Source: DATJLQ01 sp035509415
Lineage (GTDB): Bacteria; Pseudomonadota; Alphaproteobacteria; JACZXZ01
Direction of reading: 5' to 3'
DNA: 13,472 nucleotides
Assembly (NCBI GenBank): GCA_035509415.1
Contig: DATJLQ010000117.1
Coordinates: 1-13,472, forward strand
The notes below the pieces were generated by a model, which searched no databases, had not been told where the DNA came from, and saw only the letters and a program-made list of their open reading frames with translations. A program made the translations under genes and the position numbers. This document shows positions 5,197 to 12,367 of this stretch, in pieces (within the stretch, counting starts at the first letter, position 1; each line of letters begins with the position of its first letter).

Positions 5197-7206
5197 ATGG
5201 CGCACACGACGGCTGAGAACGGCAACGATCCCGACGCGCGCAGCGTCAGCACCAATGGCGTTCCGAACGGCACCAGCGACGCCGCGCGCGGCGCCAACGG
5301 CAATGGTGCCCGCAACGGCGCGGCCGAGCCGGCGCGCCCCCATGCGCTGCACGCGAAGCCGCAGCAGGCGCTCGTGCTGGCGGCCCTCGGCGTCGTCTAT
5401 GGCGACATCGGCACCTCGCCCCTCTACACCGTGAAGCAATGCATGCTTGCGATCGGCGGCGTGAGCCAGGCGGGCGTGCTCGGCGTGCTCTCGCTCATCG
5501 CCTGGTCGCTGATCCTGGTGGTGGCGCTCAAATACGTGGTCGTGATCATGCGCGCCGACAACCGCGGCGAGGGCGGCATCCTCGCCCTCACGGCGTTGGC
5601 GCTGCGCACGGCGAGCCGCACCGGCCGGCGTCACGGGTTGATCCTCATGGCAGGTCTCGTGGGCGCCTCGCTCTTCTACGGCGACGGCGTGATCACGCCC
5701 GCGATCTCGGTTCTTTCGGCGGTCGAGGGGCTCGAGATCGCGACGCCCATGCTCAAGACCTACGTGCTGCCGATCACGATCGCGCTTCTCGTCGTGCTGT
5801 TCGTGTTCCAGCGCAGCGGCACCCAGCGCGTAGGCCGCCTGTTCGGCCCGGTGATCGCGGTCTGGTTCGCGACCCTCGCCGGGCTCGGCCTGATCCAGAT
5901 CGTGGCCAACCCGCGCATCCTCATCGCGCTCGACCCGCTCTACGGCGTGCGCTTCCTGCTCGCCGATCCGATCCGCGGCTTCGTGCTGCTGGGCGCGGTC
6001 GTGCTCGCGGTCACCGGCGCCGAGGCGCTTTATGCCGACATGGGCCATTTCGGACGCGGGCCGATCCGCAAGGGCTGGTTCCGCATCGTGCTGCCGAGCC
6101 TGCTGCTCAATTATTTCGGCCAGGGTGCGTTGCTCCTGAGCAATCCAGGCGCACTCGACAACCCGTTCTATCGCCTGGCTCCCGACTGGGCGCTGTATCC
6201 GCTCGTGATCCTGTCCTCGGCCGCGACCGTGATCGCGTCCCAGGCGGTGATCTCGGGCGCCTTCTCGATGACGCGCCAGGCGGTGCAACTGGGGTATCTT
6301 CCGCGCCTCCTGATCCGGCACACCTCGGAGGAGGAGGAGGGTCAGATTTTCGTGCCCAGGGCGAACATCTTTCTCCTCGTCGTCGTGGTGGCGCTCGTGC
6401 TCGGCTTCCGCTCGTCGGACAATCTCGGCTCGGCGTACGGCATCGCGGTGACCGGCACCATGTCGCTCACGACCGTGCTCGCCTACGTCTATTGCGTCGG
6501 CGTGCTCGGCTGGAGCCCCTGGCTCGCGACGCCGTTGTTCGGCTTCCTTCTCGTGGTCGACTTGCTGTTCTTCAGCGCCAACATGCTCAAGGTGCACGAG
6601 GGCGGCTGGGTTCCGCTCGTGGTCGCGTTCCTGCTCTACGCGCTGATGTCGACCTGGATGCGCGGACGCACGGTGTTGTTCGCGCAGCGCACCAAGGACG
6701 CGCTGCCGCTCGAGAACTTCGTGAAGTCGATCCGCCCCGGCCATCCCGAGCGCGTCCCCGGCACGGCGGTGTTCATGACCGCCAATGTCGACCAGGTGCC
6801 GACGGCGCTCCTGCACAACCTCAAGCACAACAGGGTGCTGCACGAGCGCGTCGTGCTCATGTACGTGCAGACCGTCGACATCCCGCATGTCGGCGAGGAC
6901 CAGCGCCTCGAGATCCGCCACCTCGACAACAATTTCCACACCGTGATCGTGCGCTACGGCTTCATGGACGAGCCCAACATCCCGCGCGCCCTCGCCCAAT
7001 GCCGCGCCCAGCAGTTCCGCTTCAACCTGATGGAGACCTCGTTCTTCGTCGGGCGCGAGAAGATCGTGAAGGCGAAGCGCTCGTCCCTCTCGCGCTGGCG
7101 CCAGGAGCTGTTCATCCTTCTTTCCAACACCATGGTCAGCGTCACCGACTTCTTCCGCATCCCGTCGAACCGCGTGATCGAGCTGGGCGGCCAGATCGAG
7201 GTGTAA
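5197..7206 (+). CDS. kup: Low-affinity potassium transporter Kup
   Basis: A 669-residue inner-membrane K+ uptake protein of the KUP/HAK/KT family, which moves K+ inward, generally with H+. Family blocks are all present: ALGVVYGDIGTSPLY (63-77), NRGEGG (122-127), YGDGVITPAISVLSA (161-175), VTGAEALYADMGHFG (272-286), NYFGQGALLLSNP (305-317), SQAVISGAFS (348-357), SANMLKVHEGGWVPL (460-474). The hydrophobic part covers about residues 58-490. The C-terminal cytoplasmic domain (about 490-669) includes PGTAVFMT (521-528) and LLHNLKHNRVLHERV (538-552). Residues 1-55 form an extension rich in N, G, A and D, without membrane character, longer than in enterobacterial Kup. The ATG at 5197 is preceded only by a weak purine run (GGAATGGG). 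The gene stands alone: the transporter upstream diverges, and 143 bp separate it from the receptor gene downstream. Confidence 0.97.
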   Translation: MAHTTAENGNDPDARSVSTNGVPNGTSDAARGANGNGARNGAAEPARPHALHAKPQQALVLAALGVVYGDIGTSPLYTVKQCMLAIGGVSQAGVLGVLSLIAWSLILVVALKYVVVIMRADNRGEGGILALTALALRTASRTGRRHGLILMAGLVGASLFYGDGVITPAISVLSAVEGLEIATPMLKTYVLPITIALLVVLFVFQRSGTQRVGRLFGPVIAVWFATLAGLGLIQIVANPRILIALDPLYGVRFLLADPIRGFVLLGAVVLAVTGAEALYADMGHFGRGPIRKGWFRIVLPSLLLNYFGQGALLLSNPGALDNPFYRLAPDWALYPLVILSSAATVIASQAVISGAFSMTRQAVQLGYLPRLLIRHTSEEEEGQIFVPRANIFLLVVVVALVLGFRSSDNLGSAYGIAVTGTMSLTTVLAYVYCVGVLGWSPWLATPLFGFLLVVDLLFFSANMLKVHEGGWVPLVVAFLLYALMSTWMRGRTVLFAQRTKDALPLENFVKSIRPGHPERVPGTAVFMTANVDQVPTALLHNLKHNRVLHERVVLMYVQTVDIPHVGEDQRLEIRHLDNNFHTVIVRYGFMDEPNIPRALAQCRAQQFRFNLMETSFFVGREKIVKAKRSSLSRWRQELFILLSNTMVSVTDFFRIPSNRVIELGGQIEV

Positions 7207-7349
7207 GCGTGTCCCCCGGCGCCCATGCGCGCGCCGCGCCGCCTATGTCCTTGGCGCGCCGATCGGGGTAGAATCGCACCGGGTCGAGGCCTCGATGCGG
7301 CCGGCGCCGGACGGCCGCCCGACCCAGGGCGCCCGCGGGGGGTTGCGCG

Positions 7350-10337
7350 ATGGCTGCTGCCGAGTCCGACCGTACGACCGTGGCGCCCGCGCCGGGACGC
7401 CGCTGGCGCTGGCCGCTCGACATCCATCTCGCGGTGCTGTTCGGCGGCCTCATCGGCCTGATCGCGCTCCTGATCGGGGCCTACGTCGTGTGGCAGTCGG
7501 AGAAGATCCTCCTCGACGTCACCCACGATTTCTTCCACCGCATCGAGCTCGAGACCGGCGCCGCCATCGAGCGCCTGTTCGGCGAGAACGCGATCCTGAT
7601 CGACACGCTCGCGGCCGAGGACGAAACGCGCCTCCGCGCCCCCGACGCCCAGACCGAGGCGATCGAGCGCCTGCGCGCCGCCCTCGTGAGCGTGCCGTCC
7701 GCCTCCGCAATCTATGTCGGCTACGACGACGGCGCCTTCGTGCTGCTGCGCCGGCTCACGTCGGACGCCGCGCGCCGCAACCTCGACGCGCCGGCGGGTG
7801 CGGCCTTCGCCTACGAGCGCATCGAGCCCGGCGCCGGCGGCCACAACGCCGCGCGCTTCGTCTTCTTCGGCCCCGACGCGGCACCGCTCGCCTCGCGCGA
7901 CGTCGCGAATTTCGGCTACGATCCGCGCGCGCGCGACTGGTACCGCGCGGCCGCCGCGTCCGACGGCCTCATCGAGACCGATCCCTATCTCTTCTTCGCG
8001 AGCCACGAGCCGGGCATCACGCTCGCGCGCAAGGTCAAGGGCGGGCACGCGGTCGCGGGCGTCGATCTGAGCCTCGCCGACCTCTCGCGCTCGCTCGCGG
8101 CCGGGCGCATCACGCCCGCGACCGAGATCGCGCTGGTCGATTCGGCCGGCCGGATCGTGGGCTCGAGCGAGATCCGATCGGCCGCCCCGCGCGCCGCCGA
8201 CGCGAACCAGCTCGGGACGCTCGCCGAGGCCAAGAACTCGCCGCTCGCGGCGCTGGGGACCGATTTCCGCTCGGTCGGCGCCGGCGTGCCGCGCATGGTC
8301 GAGGCGGGCGACCGGCGCTGGGAGGCGGTGGTCGAGCCGATCGCGCGCCGCGGCGGGAGCCCGTTCTATCTCCTGATCGCAACCCCCTACGACGAGATCG
8401 TCGCCGACGCGCGCCGGCTCGTGGGCGGCATGGGGGCGATGGCGGGCGTCGTGGCGCTGCTCGGCGTCGCCCTCGTCATCGTGGTCGCGCAACGCATCAG
8501 CCGGCCGCTCCGCGCCGTCACGCGCGAAGCGGTCGCGATCCGGAGCTTCCGCCTCGAGGAGACGCCCGCGATCCGCTCGGTCGTCGCCGAGGCCGACCTG
8601 CTCGGCGTCGCGGTGCACGACGCGAAGGCGACCATCGGGCGCTTCGTGCGCATCGGTCACGCGCTCGCGGCCGAGCACGATCTCGCAGCGCTCTTGGAAC
8701 GCATCCTCCAGGAGACGGTCGACATCCTGGGCGCCGAGGGCGGGGTGATCTATCTGAGCCGCGACCAAGGGGCGACGTTCCGGGCCGAGGCGCTGCGTTG
8801 GGGCGAGCACGGGGCGGCGCCCGACAAGGCGAAGCTGCCGCCCCTCCTGGCCGACGGCGCCGGGCTCAAGCCCGGCGTACGCAACGTACTGGCGCACAAG
8901 GAGATTTCCGTCCTCTCGGTGCGCGAGGTGAGCCCGCGCTTGGCGGCGATCGTGACCGGCGATCCCGAGATCGCGCCGAGCACGGATACGACCCTCGTAT
9001 GCATCCCGCTACGCAGCCGGCGCGACGCGCTCATCGGCGTCATGGTGTTGGCGCACGCGGCCTTGAGCCAAGGGGCGACGCCGCCCGCGATCGACCTCGC
9101 GCGCGCGGTCTCGGGCAACGCCGCGATCACCATCGAGACCATGCTGCTCCTGCGCGCGCAACGCGAGCTCCTGGACGCGCTCATCAAGCTGGTCGCGCGC
9201 GCGATCGACACCAAGTCGCCCTACACCAGCCGGCATTGCCAGGCGATCCCGGTCTTGACGCGCATGCTCGCCGAGGCCGCGTGCGACGCGACCGACGGGC
9301 CCTACAAGGATTTCGACCTCGGACCCGAGGAATGGGAGGCGCTCGACATCGCGAGCTGGCTGCACGATTGCGGCAAGCTCACCACCAAGGAATACGTGCT
9401 CGACAAGGCGACCAAGCTCGAGACGGTGTACGACCGCATCCACGAGATCCGCATGCGCTTCGAGGTCATGAAGCGCGACGCGCGCCTCCATTATTGGCAG
9501 GCGCGCGCCGAGGGCGGCGATCGGGCGGCGCTCGAGGCCGAGCTCGCGCGCGAGCTCGCGGCCCTCGACGAGGATTTCGCCTTCGTCGCCGCCTGCAACC
9601 GGGGCGGCGAATCGATGACCGCCGCGGCCCTCGAGCGCTTGAAGCGCATCGGCGCGCGGCGCTGGACGCGCACGCTCGACGACCGGCTCGGCGTCTCGAG
9701 CGAGGAGGCGGGCCGGAAGCCCAAGGGGGCGGCGGCGCTTCCGGTCGAGGAGCTGCTCTTGGCCGACAAGCCCGAGCATCTCGTCGCCTACGCCCACGGC
9801 CAAACCGCGGCCGAGCTCGAGCGCGGCTTCAAGATGCGGCCGCCCGAGCACCGGCTCAATCTCGGCGAGCTCTACAATCTCTCGATAACGCGCGGCACGC
9901 TCACCGAGGAGGAGCGTTACGAGATCAACCGCCACATCTCGCTCACCATCCTGATGCTCGAGAGCCTGCCGCTGCCGCCCCACTTGCGCAACGTACCCGA
10001 GCTCGCGGGCGGGCATCACGAGAAGATGGACGGCACCGGCTATCCCTTCGGCCTCACGCGCGACGAGATGAGCCCGGTCGCGCGCATGATGGCGATCGCC
10101 GACGTGTTCGAGGCGCTCACCTCGAGCGACCGGCCCTACAAGAAGGCGAAGCCCTTGAGCGAGGCGATCCGCATCATGGGCTTCATGAAGCGCGACCGGC
10201 ACCTCGATCCCGATCTGCTCGATCTGTTTTTGCGGACCGGCGTGTGGAAGCGCTATGCCGAGCGTTTCCTCGATCCGGGCCAGATCGACGAGCCCGACGT
10301 GGCGGCGGTGCTCAAGACCGTCCCCGCCGGGAACTGA
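7350..10337 (+). CDS. Membrane receptor with dCache, HAMP, GAF and HD-GYP domains
   Basis: A 995-residue signalling protein. TM1 spans about residues 27-48. A periplasmic sensor of dCache type follows (about 50-350), with the characteristic YDPRARDWYRAA (190-201). TM2 is at about 360-380, a HAMP-like linker at 381-430 and a GAF-like domain at about 437-600. The C-terminal HD-GYP domain has H629, H672-D673 with HDCGK (672-676), H862, and GGHHEKMDGTGYP (887-899), then IADVFEAL (916-923) and SDRPYKK (926-932). These metal ligands and signature residues support hydrolysis of cyclic-di-GMP at the inner face of the membrane, controlled by a periplasmic ligand. A segment of about 155 residues (about 690-845) sits between HDCGK and the TLTEEERYEINRHI helix, where typical HD-GYP domains are continuous. 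The ATG at 7350 follows a G-rich stretch, GGGGGG, by 8 nt. A TAGAAT -10-like hexamer (7269-7274) lies upstream with no good -35. Activity on c-di-GMP rather than another cyclic dinucleotide is inferred. Confidence 0.93.
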   Translation: MAAAESDRTTVAPAPGRRWRWPLDIHLAVLFGGLIGLIALLIGAYVVWQSEKILLDVTHDFFHRIELETGAAIERLFGENAILIDTLAAEDETRLRAPDAQTEAIERLRAALVSVPSASAIYVGYDDGAFVLLRRLTSDAARRNLDAPAGAAFAYERIEPGAGGHNAARFVFFGPDAAPLASRDVANFGYDPRARDWYRAAAASDGLIETDPYLFFASHEPGITLARKVKGGHAVAGVDLSLADLSRSLAAGRITPATEIALVDSAGRIVGSSEIRSAAPRAADANQLGTLAEAKNSPLAALGTDFRSVGAGVPRMVEAGDRRWEAVVEPIARRGGSPFYLLIATPYDEIVADARRLVGGMGAMAGVVALLGVALVIVVAQRISRPLRAVTREAVAIRSFRLEETPAIRSVVAEADLLGVAVHDAKATIGRFVRIGHALAAEHDLAALLERILQETVDILGAEGGVIYLSRDQGATFRAEALRWGEHGAAPDKAKLPPLLADGAGLKPGVRNVLAHKEISVLSVREVSPRLAAIVTGDPEIAPSTDTTLVCIPLRSRRDALIGVMVLAHAALSQGATPPAIDLARAVSGNAAITIETMLLLRAQRELLDALIKLVARAIDTKSPYTSRHCQAIPVLTRMLAEAACDATDGPYKDFDLGPEEWEALDIASWLHDCGKLTTKEYVLDKATKLETVYDRIHEIRMRFEVMKRDARLHYWQARAEGGDRAALEAELARELAALDEDFAFVAACNRGGESMTAAALERLKRIGARRWTRTLDDRLGVSSEEAGRKPKGAAALPVEELLLADKPEHLVAYAHGQTAAELERGFKMRPPEHRLNLGELYNLSITRGTLTEEERYEINRHISLTILMLESLPLPPHLRNVPELAGGHHEKMDGTGYPFGLTRDEMSPVARMMAIADVFEALTSSDRPYKKAKPLSEAIRIMGFMKRDRHLDPDLLDLFLRTGVWKRYAERFLDPGQIDEPDVAAVLKTVPAGN

Positions 10338-10347
10338 GCGCGGCCGC

Positions 10348-10373
10348 GCGGCGGTCGCCTGCGCGACCGTCGC
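10348..10373. terminator. Hairpin between convergent genes
   Basis: GCGGCGGTCGC (10348-10358) pairs with GCGACCGTCGC (10363-10373) over 11 bp, with one G-T wobble and a CTGC loop. It lies 10 bp after the receptor stop and 22 bp beyond the TPR gene stop on the other strand, the expected place for a shared bidirectional terminator. No T-run follows on either side, so it is either a GC-only terminator or an mRNA 3'-end stabiliser. Confidence 0.55.
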
Positions 10374-10395
10374 CGGCGAGCCCGGCGCCCATGGC

Positions 10396-11460
10396 TCAAT
10401 GGGAAGCGCTCACCGCCCCGACCGGCGCTCCGCCTGCGCGCCCGATGCCCCATTTCGCGAACTGCTCGGCGATGTCGGGCTTGAGGCGCTCGGCCGCCGC
10501 GATGTCGGCGGCTCCGCCCGCCGCGTCGCCGCCCAGCCGCTTCGCGAGCCCGCGGCCGTAAAGCGAACTCGCGAGCTTCGGCTCGAGCTTCAGCGCCCGG
10601 TCGTAATCGGCACGCGCGCCCCGCGCGTCGCCCAACGCGAGCCGGACGAAGCCGCGGCTGTCATGCGCGTTGGCGTCGTCGGGCCCGAGGTCGAGCGATT
10701 CGTCGCAATCCGACAGCGCCTCGCGCCAATCATGGTCGAGAGCGCGGTTCCAGCAGCGGTCGTTCCACGCGGCCGCGTTGGCCGGCTCGAGGAAGAGCAC
10801 CTGGCTCAGGTCCCAGACGGCGCTCTTGTGGTCGCCCACCGCCTCGTAGGCGCTCGCGCGTCGCGCGAAGGCCGAGACGTAGTAGGGATCGAGGCGGATC
10901 GCGTGCGTATAGTCCTCGACCGCCGAGGCGTAGACGCCCTGGGCCTGATAGGCGCTGCCGCGATCGAGGAAATTGGGCGCGTAATAGGGATCGAGGCGGA
11001 TCGCCTCGCCATAGTCGCGGATCGCGAGGTCGTATTTCTTTTGCGCGAGGTAGATGCTGGCGCGGCCCGCGTAGGAGAAGGCATAGCCCGCGTCGAGCTG
11101 GATCGCGCGGTCGTAATCGGCAAGCGCCCGGACCAGGTCCTGCTTCGCCTGATAGGCCGTGCCGCGGTTGAAGAACGCGTACATGTAATGCGGGTCGACG
11201 CCGATCGCGCGGCCATAATCGGCGATCGCGGCGTCGTAATCGCCCTTGGTCTGGTAGGCGTTGCCGCGCGAGGAATAGGCGAAGGCCAGCTTCGGGTCGC
11301 CCTTGGCGCTCGAATCGATGACCGAGCTGCAGGCGTCGATGCGCAGATCGACCGACACCTCGGGGCTCGAGCATTGGCGCGCGCCGAGGCTCTGAGCCGC
11401 GGCCGGTGCCGCGAGCGCAAGCCAGATCGCCGCCGCGCCGATGATCGCCTTCCGCTTCAT
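10396..11460 (-). CDS. Exported TPR-repeat protein
   Basis: A 354-residue protein with a clear Sec signal peptide: MKRK n-region, a hydrophobic stretch to about residue 18, and an APAAA-Q cleavage region near residue 22. The mature part is almost entirely tetratricopeptide repeats. Eight consecutive 34-residue units begin at residues 59, 93, 127, 161, 195, 229, 263 and 297, each with the pattern of small and aromatic positions ending in forms such as RAIGVDP, RAIQLD and EAIRLDP. Residues 34-57 (IDACSSVIDSS and neighbours) look like half a further unit. Such proteins are periplasmic or outer-membrane-attached scaffolds; no lipobox Cys is visible after the signal peptide, so a soluble periplasmic location is likely. 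The partner is unknown. It converges on the receptor gene and diverges from the YqgE-family gene. No strong Shine-Dalgarno precedes the ATG. Confidence 0.9.
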   Translation of the reverse strand: MKRKAIIGAAAIWLALAAPAAAQSLGARQCSSPEVSVDLRIDACSSVIDSSAKGDPKLAFAYSSRGNAYQTKGDYDAAIADYGRAIGVDPHYMYAFFNRGTAYQAKQDLVRALADYDRAIQLDAGYAFSYAGRASIYLAQKKYDLAIRDYGEAIRLDPYYAPNFLDRGSAYQAQGVYASAVEDYTHAIRLDPYYVSAFARRASAYEAVGDHKSAVWDLSQVLFLEPANAAAWNDRCWNRALDHDWREALSDCDESLDLGPDDANAHDSRGFVRLALGDARGARADYDRALKLEPKLASSLYGRGLAKRLGGDAAGGAADIAAAERLKPDIAEQFAKWGIGRAGGAPVGAVSASH

Positions 11461-11492
11461 GTGGAACCCGGTCTTGGCGCAATCCGGCCCTG

Positions 11493-11534
11493 TCGCCCCG
11501 GCCCCGTCGCCCCGGCCTTATCGCCCCGGCCTTT
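11493..11534. repeat. Three-copy 14-bp tandem repeat
   Basis: TCGCCCCGGCC repeats exactly at 11493, 11507 and 11521 with a period of 14 bp; the last three bases of the unit vary (CCG, TTA, TTT). A degenerate fourth unit (ACGCCCCTCGCCAT) starts at 11535, and a faint match precedes the first. It lies 33 bp upstream of the TPR start, within its leader or promoter region. It could be slippage-prone or an array of protein sites; nothing in the sequence decides. Confidence 0.7.
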
Positions 11535-11543
11535 ACGCCCCTC

Positions 11544-11566
11544 GCCATGGCGCACATTGCCATGGC
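11544..11566. promoter_or_regulatory. Paired GCCATGGC palindromes
   Basis: The 8-bp palindrome GCCATGGC occurs at 11544-11551 and 11559-11566, centres 15 bp apart, so the pair is both a direct and an inverted repeat. The pair is itself flanked by a direct repeat GCCCCTCG (11537-11544 and 11568-11575). It lies midway between two divergent genes, where a shared operator would be expected. Function is a guess; no promoter hexamers could be anchored to it. Confidence 0.35.
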
Positions 11567-11599
11567 AGCCCCTCGAACGCGGGCGCCCGCGCGAGCGAC

Positions 11600-11645
11600 G
11601 GGGAATTTATGCTCGTTCGCGCGCGCGCCAAAGTGTAAATTTCCC
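11600..11645. repeat. Imperfect inverted repeat with AT-rich arms
   Basis: GGGGAATTTA (11600-11609) and TAAATTTCCC (11636-11645) are inverted copies with one mismatch, around a 26-nt GC-rich centre that includes a CG-alternating run. These are the only AT-rich patches in the spacer between the TPR gene and the YqgE-family gene, so they may mark promoter elements, but I could not place a convincing -35/-10 pair. Confidence 0.35.
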
Positions 11646-11734
11646 GGGTTGGGGGATGGTTTCCCGGATCGGGCGGGAAGGTTCCGTGGCCCGGGGTGCC
11701 ACTTGGCTCCCGGGCGCAAGAGGCGGGTCGGACC

Positions 11735-12364
11735 GTGAAGAGGAAAATTCTCGAGCTTCTCGTCGCGGCGGCGCTCGCGCTGGCGCCGGCTTCCCTCGGC
11801 CGCGCCGCCATGCCCGACGCCACCGCACCGCCCGCGGACGGCCCGTCCCTCGCGGGCAAGCTCCTGATCGCGTCCCCCGACATGGGCGATCCGCGCTTCA
11901 GCCACACCGTGATCCTGATCGTGCGCCACAACGCCCAGGGCGCTTTCGGCCTGGTGCTCAACCGGCCGGTCGAGGAACGCTCGATCGCGAGCCTGTTGGA
12001 GGCGATCGGCGCCGACGCCAAGGGGGTCGAGGGCAATGTGCGCATCTACGCCGGCGGGCCGGTCGAGCCCGAGATCGGCTTCGTCGTGCACAGCGCCGAG
12101 TTCCACACCGCCCAGACGATCGCGATCGACGGGCGCGTCGCGGTCACCTCGAGCCCGGAGGTCATTCGCGACATCGGCCTCGGCAAAGGGCCGAAGAAGA
12201 GCCTGATCGCGTTCGGCTATGCGGGCTGGGCGCCGGGCCAGCTCGAGGGCGAGCTCAAGCGCAACGATTGGTATCTCGCCCCCGAGGACCCGGCCCTCGT
12301 GTTCGACGCGCCGCGCGACCAGCTCTGGGACCTCGCCATGAAGCGGCGCGAGATCGAGCTCTAG
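11735..12364 (+). CDS. yqgE: YqgE/AlgH-family protein with signal-like N-terminus
   Basis: The core matches the YqgE/AlgH (DUF179) family: LAGKLLIASPDMGDPRFSHT, then VILIVRHN, GAFGLVLNRPVEE, IYAGGPVEP, then a C-terminal FGYAGWAPGQLEGELKRNDW block. The family's biochemical role is not established; AlgH was named from Pseudomonas alginate regulation, and members are normally cytoplasmic and about 185-200 residues. With the GTG at 11735 the protein has 209 residues and begins MKRKILELLVAAALALAP, followed by a plausible signal-peptidase site near residue 24. AAGAGG lies about 11 nt upstream of that GTG. An ATG at 11810 would give a conventional cytoplasmic start (MPDATAPPADGPSLAG) but has no Shine-Dalgarno. 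I prefer the GTG with moderate confidence; the family call is firm. The stop is 3 bp from the stop of the convergent channel gene. Confidence 0.9.
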   Translation: MKRKILELLVAAALALAPASLGRAAMPDATAPPADGPSLAGKLLIASPDMGDPRFSHTVILIVRHNAQGAFGLVLNRPVEERSIASLLEAIGADAKGVEGNVRIYAGGPVEPEIGFVVHSAEFHTAQTIAIDGRVAVTSSPEVIRDIGLGKGPKKSLIAFGYAGWAPGQLEGELKRNDWYLAPEDPALVFDAPRDQLWDLAMKRREIEL

Positions 12365-12367
12365 GGC

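Noticed and set aside
5161..6999. Very long open frame (612 codons) on the minus strand opposite kup
   Set aside because: It is rich in His, Arg, Asp and Glu, has no recognisable domain, and lies wholly against the conserved kup frame. Long antisense frames are expected in GC-rich DNA.
6954..8897. 647-codon minus-strand frame opposite the end of kup and the receptor gene
   Set aside because: Same R/D/E/H-rich composition with no domain, spanning two unrelated real genes and their spacer, so it is a codon-bias shadow.
11618..11629. Alternating CG run suggestive of Z-DNA
   Set aside because: Similar short CG alternations occur throughout the coding sequence of this GC-rich window, so it is not a distinctive signal.
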